Shown in pieces: positions 56,921-64,000 of a stretch of DNA of 64,000 nt. Numbering within the stretch: position 1 is the first letter of the stretch; the number at the start of each line of letters is the position of its first letter. The notes under the pieces are model-generated. The model saw only the letters and a list, made by a program, of their open reading frames with translations. It had not been told where the DNA came from and did not search any database. Position numbers and translations under genes: made by a program. Source of the stretch: Haloferax denitrificans ATCC 35960 (GTDB lineage Archaea; Halobacteriota; Halobacteria; Halobacteriales; Haloferacaceae); NCBI RefSeq assembly GCF_000337795.1, contig NZ_AOLP01000009.1:372001-436000 (forward strand), in the 5' to 3' direction.

Positions 56921-56968
56921 AGCGACGACGGCAGAACACGCGAGCCGAACCGACTCGCGGCGTCCTCT

Positions 56969-57580
56969 TTACTCGGCGACCAACCGCTCGGCGTAGCCGT
57001 CGAGCATCGATTCGACGTACTTCGCCACCACGTCCACTTCGACGTGAATCGGGTCGCCGACCGCCTTCTCCGAGAGCGTCGTGAGGTCGTAGGTCGTCGG
57101 GATGATGGCCACGGCGAAGGAGTCCTCGCGGCGGTCGGCCACGGTGAGGCTGATGCCGTCGAGACAGACCGAACCCTTCTGGACGACGTAGTTCGCCAGC
57201 GACTCGGGGAGGTCGAACTCGAAGAACCAGTCGTCGCCGACGCGCTCGACGTTCGTGACCGTCGTCGTGCCGTCGACGTGGCCCTGGACGATGTGGCCGT
57301 CGAAGCGGTCGTCGGCCGCGAGGGCGCGTTCGAGGTTGACGCGGTCGCCCTCGACGACGTCGCCGAGGTAGGTCTTCTCGACGGTCTCGGCCGCGAGGAA
57401 CACCTCGAACCAGTCGTCGCCGAACGCTTCGACGGTCAGACAGACGCCCGAGACCGCTATCGACTGGCCGTGGTGGAGGTCGTCGAACGCGAGGTCGGTC
57501 CGGATGCGGAGGCGGCGACCGCCGTCGGTGTCGGTCACGTCGACGATTTCGCCCGGCCCCTCCACGATTCCCGTGAACAT
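56969..57580 (-). CDS. ribE: Riboflavin synthase (bacterial alpha-subunit type)
   Basis: A 203-aa enzyme that dismutates two 6,7-dimethyl-8-ribityllumazine molecules to riboflavin. It starts with the hallmark Met-Phe-Thr-Gly-Ile-Val-Glu-Gly and has two lumazine-binding repeats, each with a Ser-(Val/Ile)-x-(Gly)-x-x-Leu-Thr-Val strand (near 45 and 140), and Gly-His-Ile-Val-Gln-Gly-His-Val-Asp. This is the bacterial-type enzyme, not the unrelated archaeal RibC found in methanogens. Confidence 0.96.
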   Translation of the reverse strand: MFTGIVEGPGEIVDVTDTDGGRRLRIRTDLAFDDLHHGQSIAVSGVCLTVEAFGDDWFEVFLAAETVEKTYLGDVVEGDRVNLERALAADDRFDGHIVQGHVDGTTTVTNVERVGDDWFFEFDLPESLANYVVQKGSVCLDGISLTVADRREDSFAVAIIPTTYDLTTLSEKAVGDPIHVEVDVVAKYVESMLDGYAERLVAE

Positions 57581-57712
57581 ATCCGCGGCTTCGGACGGGC
57601 CGGGTTAATGCCTATCGTTTCCGTGTAGCATCACGTTTCCGTGATTATCGGGCCGTCTGCCGGTGTGGTCACCGCTTCCGACGAACCGTGTTCGACGGGA
57701 GAACACGGCGAG

Positions 57713-57877
57713 CTACCCTAAGTTGTAGTAAATCTTCTTTCCACAGCTCTTACACGCTGACTGGTTGTTCCGACCGAGACTGTTGGTGCCGATCCGCAGT
57801 ATGTCGTCGCTCTTCGAATTGACCGTGATGTTCGCAATCTCTCCACAGCTCGGACAGGCGACTTTCGTGACTGGCAT
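57713..57877 (-). CDS. 54-aa zinc-ribbon microprotein
   Basis: A small protein with Cys-Pro-Ser-Cys (8/11) and Cys-Lys-Ser-Cys (42/45), a complete four-cysteine zinc ribbon, and an unusually low acidity for a halophile. GC is lower here than in neighbours. ATG 57877 directly precedes the first ribbon strand. It follows the YIDGYE-repeat gene by 31 nt on the same strand and is probably cotranscribed. Function unknown. Confidence 0.75.
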   Translation of the reverse strand: MPVTKVACPSCGEIANITVNSKSDDILRIGTNSLGRNNQSACKSCGKKIYYNLG

Positions 57878-57908
57878 CCGTGATGTCCTCGTGATTCGTG
57901 AACGCGGC

Positions 57909-58286
57909 CTACTCCTCGTATCCGTCGATGTAGTCGTCGGTGACGCCTCCCTCGTAGCCATCGATGTACTCCTCGTCTTCGCTCGACGGCTTCCGTCCGG
58001 AACCGTCGCCACCTCCGGACCGAGGCGTCGACCCGGACGACGGTTCGTCGTCGATGGTGCGACGGCTCCGCAACTCGCGCCGCACGGCGTCGACTGCGGG
58101 GCTCCCGAGGAGTTCGTTTCGGAGCGCCTCCAACTCGGCCTCGGAGTACGACGATAACTCTGCGGTACCGGTCATCGCGTCCGCTTCGAGCTCTTCGACG
58201 TACTCGTACCCGCCGACCTTGTCCATGACCGGCGCTTCGAGCGGCGTTCGCCCGCCGTGTGGGTCCTCCGGTGGCCCGGTGTTCAT
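57909..58286 (-). CDS. YIDGYE-repeat hypothetical protein
   Basis: A 125-aa protein of unknown family. It has a helical acidic core (about 38-75), a Gly/Ser-rich linker and a C-terminal duplicated element: Glu-Tyr-Ile-Asp-Gly-Tyr-Glu then Asp-Tyr-Ile-Asp-Gly-Tyr-Glu, nine residues apart. Such short tyrosine/acid motifs often serve as docking peptides. It is first in a two-gene unit with a zinc-ribbon protein. ATG at 58226 is an alternative start. Confidence 0.68.
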   Translation of the reverse strand: MNTGPPEDPHGGRTPLEAPVMDKVGGYEYVEELEADAMTGTAELSSYSEAELEALRNELLGSPAVDAVRRELRSRRTIDDEPSSGSTPRSGGGDGSGRKPSSEDEEYIDGYEGGVTDDYIDGYEE

Positions 58287-58449
58287 GTCTAATCGGAGTC
58301 AGGACACGCTATTGAAACTATGGGAGCGAGTCGCACGAACACGACCCGACATCTCGCGGCGCTTCGTCGTTTCGACGGTTTCCGTGTCGTTCGTCTCGGT
58401 GTGGTCATTGATACCATACAATTTTACCGTCGTCGTCCGGAGAGTCGGT

Positions 58450-59184
58450 ATGGACGTTCTGGCTCGACTGCGGAGCAGTTTCGTCACCGGTCTCATTCTC
58501 GTCACCCCGCTGGCCGTGACCGTGTTCGTCCTCCAGTTCGCGTTCAACCGCATCACCGCCGCGCTCCGCCCGGTCGTCCGTCAGGTGACGCCCTTCCTCG
58601 CCGACGCGCTCAACTACTCCGGCGACATCGTCCTCATCTCGCAGGTGCTGTCGGCGCTCATCATCGCCGTGGCCGTCTCGCTTCTCGGCTATCTCGCGTC
58701 GATGAGCCTCGGCCAGCGGCTCTTCGGGAGCTTCGAGCGCGGCGTTCGGCTCCTGCCGCTCGTCCGCACCATCTACTTCGGCGTCCGGCAGGTGTCGGAG
58801 TCGCTCACCGAACCGACTGCCGGCTACGACCGCGTGGTGTTGGTCGAATACCCGCGCGAGGGGCTGTTCTCCATCGGCTTCGTCACAAACGAGGCCCCGC
58901 CGTCGGTCTCCGAGGTCTCCGACGACGACCTGTTTACCGTGTTCGTCCCGCACAGCCCGAACCCGACCGCCGGGGCGCTCATCATGGTCTCGTCCGACGA
59001 GATTCGCGAACTCGACATGCCGGTCCGCCGCGGCCTCCGGCTTCTCGTCACCACGGGCCTGAGCGTCGACGACCCGGAGACGCTCCCCTCCGGGCCGGCG
59101 GGCTACGACCCCTCGAACGGCGAGGACGGCGTCCGGGCGGAGTCGGACCAGCGTCGCAACGCGGGCGAGAGCCGAGCCGAGTGA
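58450..59184 (+). CDS. DUF502-family membrane protein
   Basis: A 244-aa protein with two N-terminal membrane helices (about 10-33 and 62-85), then a soluble domain with Pro-Leu-Val-Arg-Thr-Ile-Tyr-Phe-Gly-Val-Arg-Gln and Val-Val-Leu-Val-Glu-Tyr-Pro-Arg-(Glu)-Gly, and Phe-Val-Pro-(x)-Ser-Pro-Asn-Pro-Thr. This is the DUF502 (COG2928) pattern, conserved in bacteria, plants and archaea, of unclear function. The open frame begins far upstream, but ATG 58450 matches the family. Confidence 0.9.
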   Translation: MDVLARLRSSFVTGLILVTPLAVTVFVLQFAFNRITAALRPVVRQVTPFLADALNYSGDIVLISQVLSALIIAVAVSLLGYLASMSLGQRLFGSFERGVRLLPLVRTIYFGVRQVSESLTEPTAGYDRVVLVEYPREGLFSIGFVTNEAPPSVSEVSDDDLFTVFVPHSPNPTAGALIMVSSDEIRELDMPVRRGLRLLVTTGLSVDDPETLPSGPAGYDPSNGEDGVRAESDQRRNAGESRAE

Positions 59185-59185
59185 C

Positions 59186-61012
59186 CTAGACTCCCCACAG
59201 GAGGACGATACCGCCCGTCGTGACGGCCGTGAGAAGCAGTTGGAGCGGCGCGCCCACGCGAAGGTAGTCGGCGAAGCGGTAGCCGCCCGGCCCGTACACC
59301 ATCAGGTTCGTCTGGTAGCCGATGGGCGTCATAAAGGCCGTGCTCCCGCCGAAGGTGACCGCGAGGGCGAAGCCGAAGGGGTCGGCACCGAGGCCGAACG
59401 CGGTGTCGATGGCGACCGGAAGCATGAGGACGACGCTCGCAACCGGCGTGATGACGTTCGCCAACAGCCCCGTGAGCAGGTAGAACGCGGCGAGCACGAC
59501 GACGACGGGCAGGTAGGTCGCGGCGACGCCGACGAGCTCCGAGATGAGCGCGACGCCGCCGGTCAGTTGGAGCGCCCGCCCCAGCGGGATGACGCCCGCG
59601 AGCAGGAAGATGACGTTCCAGCTCACCGCGCCGTAGGCGTCGCTCGCCGAGAGACAGCCGAGCGTGACCATCGCGGCGACGCCGCCGAGCGCGGCGATGG
59701 CGATGGGCACGACGCCGAGCGCGGCCAGTCCGATGACCGCCGCGATGACGGCGAACGCGCGGAACGACGTCGGTGACAGTCCGCCGTTGTCCTCGATGAA
59801 CTCGTCTGCGACCTCGCTGGTCACGACGAAGTCGCCGCTGTCGCGGAGGTATCGCGCCGTCTCGTTCGTCGTCTGGAGGAGCAGTGAGTCGCCGACTTGG
59901 AGTTCCACGTCTCTGAAGTGCTCGCGGATGAGGTCGCCGCCGCGCCGACGGACCGCGAGCACCGTCGCGTCGTAGCGCTCGCGGAGTCGCGCGCCGCCGA
60001 TGGTCTCGCCGACGAGGCCGGACTCGCGGGGGACGACGAGTTCGACGAGCGCCACGCGCTCGGGGCGGTCGAGTTCGGCGTCGGTGACCGACGCGCGCGG
60101 GAGGAACCGCAGGTCCGCGAGGTCGCAGAAGCGCCGAATCGTCGCCGGGTCGCCCCGGATGGTCAGGATGTCCCGCGACTCGACCTCGCGGTCGGAGTCG
60201 GCCGCGATGAAGTGCTCGCCGCCGCGGAGCACGTCGAGGATGTCCACGTTGAGGTCGCGGTAGGTGTCGTCGGAGACCTCGCCCGCCGGGATGCCGACGA
60301 GCGGCGACCGCGCGGGGACGAGCACGCGGGCGAGAAACGGCTCGACGCCGTAGTTCCCGGTTCGGTTTCCGGGCTCGATTCGCTCGGGGAGGAGCCGCGG
60401 CGCGACCGTCAGGAGGTAGCCCGCGCCGACGACGAACACCACCGCACCGAGGGGCGTGAACGTGAACATCGAAAACGGCGGCAACCCGGTCGCCTCGGCG
60501 TAGGCCTCGCTGGCGACGAGGTTCGTCGCCGTCCCGACGAGCGTGAGCGTGCCGCCGAGCATCGAGGCGTACGAGAGGGGAATGAGGAGCTTCGACGGCG
60601 AGACGTTCGCCTGGTCGGCGAGGTCCGAGACCATCGGCACGAACACCGCCACGACCGGCGTGTTGTTGACGACGCCCGCGATGGGGCCGGTGAGGCCGAC
60701 GACCGCGGCGAGCAGTCGGGACTCGCTCCCGTTCGTAAACGAGGCGACCGCGTCGCCGAGGACGCGAATCGCGCCGGTCTGTCGCACCCCCTCGCTGAGG
60801 GCGTACATCGAGAGGACGGTGATGGTCGCGGCGCTCGAAAACCCCGACAGCCCCGTCTGGAGGTCCACCCGCGTCCACGGTTCGAGGACGACGAGCGCGA
60901 CGATGACGCCGATGGCCGTCACGTCCGGCGGGGCCGCCTCCGTCACGAACAGCGCCATCGTGACGACGACGAGCGCGAAGACGACGAGCATCCCGGAGGT
61001 GACGGCGACCAT
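59186..61012 (-). CDS. SLC13/DASS-like transporter with TrkA-C domains
   Basis: A 608-aa membrane protein: helices up to about residue 205, two cytoplasmic RCK/TrkA-C domains (about 225-400: Val-Leu-Val-Pro-Ala-Arg-Ser-Pro-Leu-Val-Gly and Glu-Leu-Val-Val-Pro-Arg-Glu-Ser-Gly-Leu-Val-Gly), then the second helix bundle. The family motif Gly-Val-Val-Asn-Asn-Thr-Pro-Val-Val-Ala lies near 112. Related proteins carry sulfate, dicarboxylates or other anions; substrate is undecided. Its stop is one nt from the DUF502 stop. Confidence 0.92.
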   Translation of the reverse strand: MVAVTSGMLVVFALVVVTMALFVTEAAPPDVTAIGVIVALVVLEPWTRVDLQTGLSGFSSAATITVLSMYALSEGVRQTGAIRVLGDAVASFTNGSESRLLAAVVGLTGPIAGVVNNTPVVAVFVPMVSDLADQANVSPSKLLIPLSYASMLGGTLTLVGTATNLVASEAYAEATGLPPFSMFTFTPLGAVVFVVGAGYLLTVAPRLLPERIEPGNRTGNYGVEPFLARVLVPARSPLVGIPAGEVSDDTYRDLNVDILDVLRGGEHFIAADSDREVESRDILTIRGDPATIRRFCDLADLRFLPRASVTDAELDRPERVALVELVVPRESGLVGETIGGARLRERYDATVLAVRRRGGDLIREHFRDVELQVGDSLLLQTTNETARYLRDSGDFVVTSEVADEFIEDNGGLSPTSFRAFAVIAAVIGLAALGVVPIAIAALGGVAAMVTLGCLSASDAYGAVSWNVIFLLAGVIPLGRALQLTGGVALISELVGVAATYLPVVVVLAAFYLLTGLLANVITPVASVVLMLPVAIDTAFGLGADPFGFALAVTFGGSTAFMTPIGYQTNLMVYGPGGYRFADYLRVGAPLQLLLTAVTTGGIVLLWGV

Positions 61013-61160
61013 GCGGGCAGTCGATTCGGAGGCGGCTTAATGCTACCCCGCGTGACCGTCGGCCGCGACGACGGGTCGCCCCGCTCCCACCGCCCGAACG
61101 ACGCGCTCGTCCGCCCGCCGGTCGCGACGCTTTTACTCGCCCGTGGTGTAGCCTCGGGCG

Positions 61161-61403
61161 ATGCGACTCGGAATCCTGGAGATGGTCGGTCTCGCGGCGA
61201 CCCTCATCTTCGCCATCCCCGTCGGCGGCTTCGGCCTCACGCTCCTCGCCGACGGGCGGACCGTCTTCGGCGGCGCGATGCTCCTTCTCGCGGTGCTCAT
61301 GGTCGCGCTCCCGAAGTTCCTCACCATGCCGCAGGACATCCCCTCGCTCGCGGCCGAGAAAGTCATCGGCGGCGTCGCGAAAGAGCCGGACGACGAGGAA
61401 TAA
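61161..61403 (+). CDS. Small two-helix membrane protein
   Basis: An 80-aa protein with two hydrophobic helices (about 7-29 and 34-52), a short amphipathic stretch and an acidic tail. It resembles a haloarchaeal family I recall as DUF7533. Function unknown. Divergent from the SLC13-type transporter gene. Confidence 0.7.
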   Translation: MRLGILEMVGLAATLIFAIPVGGFGLTLLADGRTVFGGAMLLLAVLMVALPKFLTMPQDIPSLAAEKVIGGVAKEPDDEE

Positions 61404-61436
61404 CTCCCCGCGAGGGACGCGAGGGACGCGAGCCGA

Positions 61437-62561
61437 CTACCAGCGACTCGGGTCGAGACCGGTCGGCGCGTCGCCGAGCAGTCGGGGGCCGCCGTCGCCG
61501 ACGACCAGCACGTCGGTCAGTTCGACCCGGCCGTGGTCCGGGTGCGTGACCGCGGCGCGGACCCGGAGGACGTTGCCGGCGACGAGTTCGCGGTCGCCGT
61601 CGAGCGGCGGGTCCTCGCGGGCCGCGAGACCGATGCCGCCGCCCACGTCTCTCGTCACCTCGTCGGCCATCGAGAAGCCGAACGCGGCGGTCTCCGCGCG
61701 GAGTTCGCTCCCGAGGAAGCCGGCGTCGTCGCCGGGGTCGGCCTCGACCAGACTGACCTTTCTGGCGGCGTCGCAGGCGACGTGCGCCCGGCGCTCCCAC
61801 CCGCCGTCGGGGTCGACGACGAAGGTGCGAGCCAGCGCGCCGCGGTAGCCCGCCGGCCCGCGCGGGCCGACCGAGACGACGATGGGCTCGCCCGTCCGGA
61901 GTTCGACCGGTTCGCCCCCGTCGCCTCGGGTTCCCGCGCGAATCGTCGTCGCGCCCGCGGCATCGACGCCTTCGGCCGCGAGCGTCGTGTTCACCTGCCG
62001 CCGGAGCCGCTCGGTCGAAAGCGGCGCGCCGTCCCAGTAGAGCGCGGACTGTTCATCGTTGTCGGCGTCCTCGACCGTCGCCGCCGACAGTATCGCGGCG
62101 GCGCGCCCGACGCCGCGGGTCGCCGCGCGCTGGGCGGCCTCGATGGCGTCTCGCTCGGCGTCGTCTTTCACCGCGCGGGCGGCTTCCACCGCCGGGGTCG
62201 ACGCGAGGTCGTAGCCCGCCGATTCGAGGTGGAGCGCGGCGTCGTGCGGAATCGTCCGGGGCGCGAGGACGGTTCCTTGGGCCGCGTCGTGCTCCGCGAG
62301 GACGGCCGCGGCGGCCTTCCCCGGCGGGCGGTCGTCGACGCGGACCGAGGCGACCGGGAGGGATGGCGGTTCGACGGTCGAGGGGACCCGGAGATGCGTC
62401 TCGCCGTCGACGCGGACGAAGGCGAGGTCGCAGTCGAACTCGCGGCCGGTGAGGTAGCGACTCGTGGGGTCGGAGCCGCCGGAGACGGCGACGAAGCCGA
62501 CGGCGTCTCGCTCGGAAACGGCGGCGTCGATGGCGTCGCCGCCGCGCGGACCGCTCCGCAC
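61437..62561 (-). CDS. M24 (creatinase/Xaa-Pro peptidase) fold protein lacking metal ligands
   Basis: A 374-aa protein with an N-terminal creatinase-like domain and a C-terminal pita-bread domain recognisable from Gly-Tyr-Arg-Gly-Ala-Leu-Ala-Arg-Thr-Phe-Val-Val, Gly-Gly-Gly-Ile-Gly-Leu and Val-Glu-Leu-Thr-Asp-Val-Leu-Val-Val. The five metal ligands of active enzymes appear replaced: the two Asp by Ser and Gly, the His of His-Gly-Ile-Gly by Gly, and the Glu positions by non-acidic residues. It is therefore probably not a peptidase. It lies 6 nt after the helicase gene. Confidence 0.82.
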   Translation of the reverse strand: MRSGPRGGDAIDAAVSERDAVGFVAVSGGSDPTSRYLTGREFDCDLAFVRVDGETHLRVPSTVEPPSLPVASVRVDDRPPGKAAAAVLAEHDAAQGTVLAPRTIPHDAALHLESAGYDLASTPAVEAARAVKDDAERDAIEAAQRAATRGVGRAAAILSAATVEDADNDEQSALYWDGAPLSTERLRRQVNTTLAAEGVDAAGATTIRAGTRGDGGEPVELRTGEPIVVSVGPRGPAGYRGALARTFVVDPDGGWERRAHVACDAARKVSLVEADPGDDAGFLGSELRAETAAFGFSMADEVTRDVGGGIGLAAREDPPLDGDRELVAGNVLRVRAAVTHPDHGRVELTDVLVVGDGGPRLLGDAPTGLDPSRW

Positions 62562-62567
62562 GGGACG

Positions 62568-64000
62568 TTACGCCTCGGGTTCGGGCGCGGGCGGTTCCTG
62601 CGCGTCGTCGACGAGTTCCTGCGCGGGGGCCTCGCGAATCTCGTTGTGGAGCAGGACGCTGATGGGGAGCGTCGGCGCGCCGGTGACGAGGTTTTCGAGG
62701 ACGATGAGGCGCTCGCGGGCGCGGGACATCCCGACGTAGAAGACGCGGCGCTCGTTGTCGGTGATGAGCGGGACGGGGCTCGTCGTCGCGGTGAACTCCT
62801 CGATGCCGCGGGCTTCGAGCTCCTCGTCGGAGACGGAGGCGGCCATCTGCTCGACGACCTTCTCGGTCAGGTCGGTCGCCATGAACACGTGGTCGGCCTC
62901 GCGACCCTTCGCGGAGTGGATAGTGCCGACGCGGACGCGACTGGGGTCCATCCCCTCGTAGCCGCCGCCGAAGTACGCGTTGACGGACTTGCGCTGGAAG
63001 CTCGTCACCTTACGAACCATGTCGCTGGCGGACGAACTGTCCGGGGCGAAGGGCGCGAAGTTCTTGATTTCCTTCGGCGTGAACTCGATGTTCGTGATGT
63101 CGTCGACGCCGGCCTCTTCCTGTCTGTCGTCGATGGCGTCGAAGAGGTCGTCGCGGTCGTTCGTGCCGAACGCGGAGTCCTGGAGCATGTCGGCGAGGCG
63201 GCGCGCCTGCAAGCCGTCGACGGGTTCCTCGGCGTCCAGCGCCTCGACCGCGCGGACGTACTGCGTGAGTCGGTCGGTCCACATGCGCTGGTCGGTCAGC
63301 GTCGAGAAGGGGATGCCCGACGGGAGGAACTCGTCGATGAACTGGAACATCTGGTAGCGCGCGCGGAACAGCACCATCACGGTGCCCTCGTCTTTCTCGA
63401 CGGTGTAGCGGACGTTCCGGGCGAGTTCGAGCATCGACGGGCTCTCGACGGCCTCGACCGCGCCGCCTTCCTTGCGGGGTTTGAGGTCCTTCTCCTGTCG
63501 CTTGTCGATGTGGCGAATCTCCCGGTTGACGACGTTGAGCACGTTCGACGGGAGCCGATAGGAGTTCGGCAGAATCTCGTCGTTGTCGCGTTCCGCGTCG
63601 AGGAGGAGGTTCGGGTCCGCGCCCTGCCACGCGTAGACGACCTGGTCGTCGTCGCCGGCGATGAGGACGCCCTTCATGTGGGGCTTCCACTCCTCGTACA
63701 CGTCGTACTGGAGGGTCGTGATGTCCTGGAACTCGTCGATGACGAGGTAGTCGACGTTGGGGACGAGCGCGCGCTGTTTGACGCGTTCGAGCATGTCAGC
63801 GAATCCGACGAGCCCGTTTTCGCCCTTGTAGGCGCGCCACGCGCGGATGGCCTCGGGGATGTCGATGCGGTCGTCGTCGGACGGCCACGTCGGCGTGTAC
63901 TTGTTGCCCTCCTGGGCGTTCGGGTCGACTTCCGGCGGGAGGCGGACCTCCTCGACGTTCCACTGGAACGGCACGTCGTACCAGTCGGAGACGTCGCGGC
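62568..64000 (-). CDS. UvrD/Rep-family DNA helicase (partial, 5' end outside window)
   Basis: The C-terminal 477 residues of a superfamily 1A helicase; the frame is open to the window edge. Visible motifs are II (Val-Ile-Asp-Glu-Phe-Gln-Asp), III (Ala-Gly-Asp-Asp-Asp-Gln-Val-Val-Tyr-Ala-Trp-Gln-Gly-Ala), IV (Asn-Ser-Tyr-Arg-Leu), V (Val-Gly-Thr-Ile-His-Ser-Ala-Lys-Gly-Arg-Glu-Ala) and VI (Arg-Arg-Val-Phe-Tyr-Val-Gly-Met-Ser-Arg-Ala). Walker A is beyond the edge. Acts in repair or replication restart. It is probably cotranscribed with the M24-fold gene. Confidence 0.95.
   Translation of the reverse strand, partial: RDVSDWYDVPFQWNVEEVRLPPEVDPNAQEGNKYTPTWPSDDDRIDIPEAIRAWRAYKGENGLVGFADMLERVKQRALVPNVDYLVIDEFQDITTLQYDVYEEWKPHMKGVLIAGDDDQVVYAWQGADPNLLLDAERDNDEILPNSYRLPSNVLNVVNREIRHIDKRQEKDLKPRKEGGAVEAVESPSMLELARNVRYTVEKDEGTVMVLFRARYQMFQFIDEFLPSGIPFSTLTDQRMWTDRLTQYVRAVEALDAEEPVDGLQARRLADMLQDSAFGTNDRDDLFDAIDDRQEEAGVDDITNIEFTPKEIKNFAPFAPDSSSASDMVRKVTSFQRKSVNAYFGGGYEGMDPSRVRVGTIHSAKGREADHVFMATDLTEKVVEQMAASVSDEELEARGIEEFTATTSPVPLITDNERRVFYVGMSRARERLIVLENLVTGAPTLPISVLLHNEIREAPAQELVDDAQEPPAPEPEA

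Overview
The window is a stretch of a haloarchaeal main chromosome and almost certainly comes from Haloferax. GC is high, the proteins are acidic, and many promoters show a TATA-like element about 25 nt upstream of the start codon, so many mRNAs are probably leaderless. The gene content is archaeal: split RpoA'/A'' and RpoB'/B'', aEF-2 with the diphthamide loop, aEF1A, CarS, TiaS, SepF, FAU-1 and PGF-CTERM anchoring. The order carS-pyrE2, the rpo/str cluster and sepF-uvrA matches my recollection of Haloferax volcanii. No insertion sequence, integrase, provirus or CRISPR array is visible.

Layout. 1-12 kb holds accessory metabolism and regulation: proline dehydrogenase, CDP-archaeol synthase (carS), orotate phosphoribosyltransferase (pyrE2), a PRTase-type regulator followed by a purine permease, an arylsulfotransferase-like propeller, glutaredoxin, a COG1395 regulator, TiaS, a divergent pilin-like protein/HerA ATPase pair and two CrcB fluoride channel subunits. 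12.3-30.2 kb is the information-processing core: two identical tRNA-Asp genes, then rpoH-rpoB''-rpoB'-rpoA'-rpoA''-nusA, a MscS channel, rps12-rps7, an antisense HExxH protein, fusA, a small-ORF/ACT/hom operon, tuf-rps10 and tRNA-Ala.

30.7-38.7 kb carries small haloarchaeal proteins, a catalytic-domain-only RNase R, a PUA protein, a DUF1028 protein, sepF and uvrA. 38.8-46.7 kb carries a CARDB/COG1361 surface protein divergent from an ABC exporter, an Asp-box propeller, a geranylgeranyl-reductase-like flavoprotein and a GcvT/YgfZ protein. 46.8-57.6 kb holds haloarchaeal unknowns, UspA, AIM24, a ROK sugar kinase, a Tat-exported PGF-CTERM LVIVD protein, a NifU-type scaffold, FAU-1, a PrsW protease and riboflavin synthase. 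57.7-64 kb holds two small genes, a DUF502 protein, an SLC13 transporter, an M24-fold protein that has lost its metal ligands, and the end of a UvrD-family helicase cut by the window edge.

Most of the window is conserved housekeeping DNA. The best candidates for new biology are small or regulatory: a 35-codon ORF that appears to start a leaderless mRNA ahead of the threonine-pathway genes, a run of palindromes ahead of the purine permease, tRNA-3'-end-like hairpins beside tRNA genes, a CCCA tetranucleotide tract in frame upstream of a surface protein, a zinc-ribbon plus YIDGYE-repeat gene pair, a cysteine-free RpoB', and the dead M24 protein. I did not find a convincing new multi-gene defence or mobile system.
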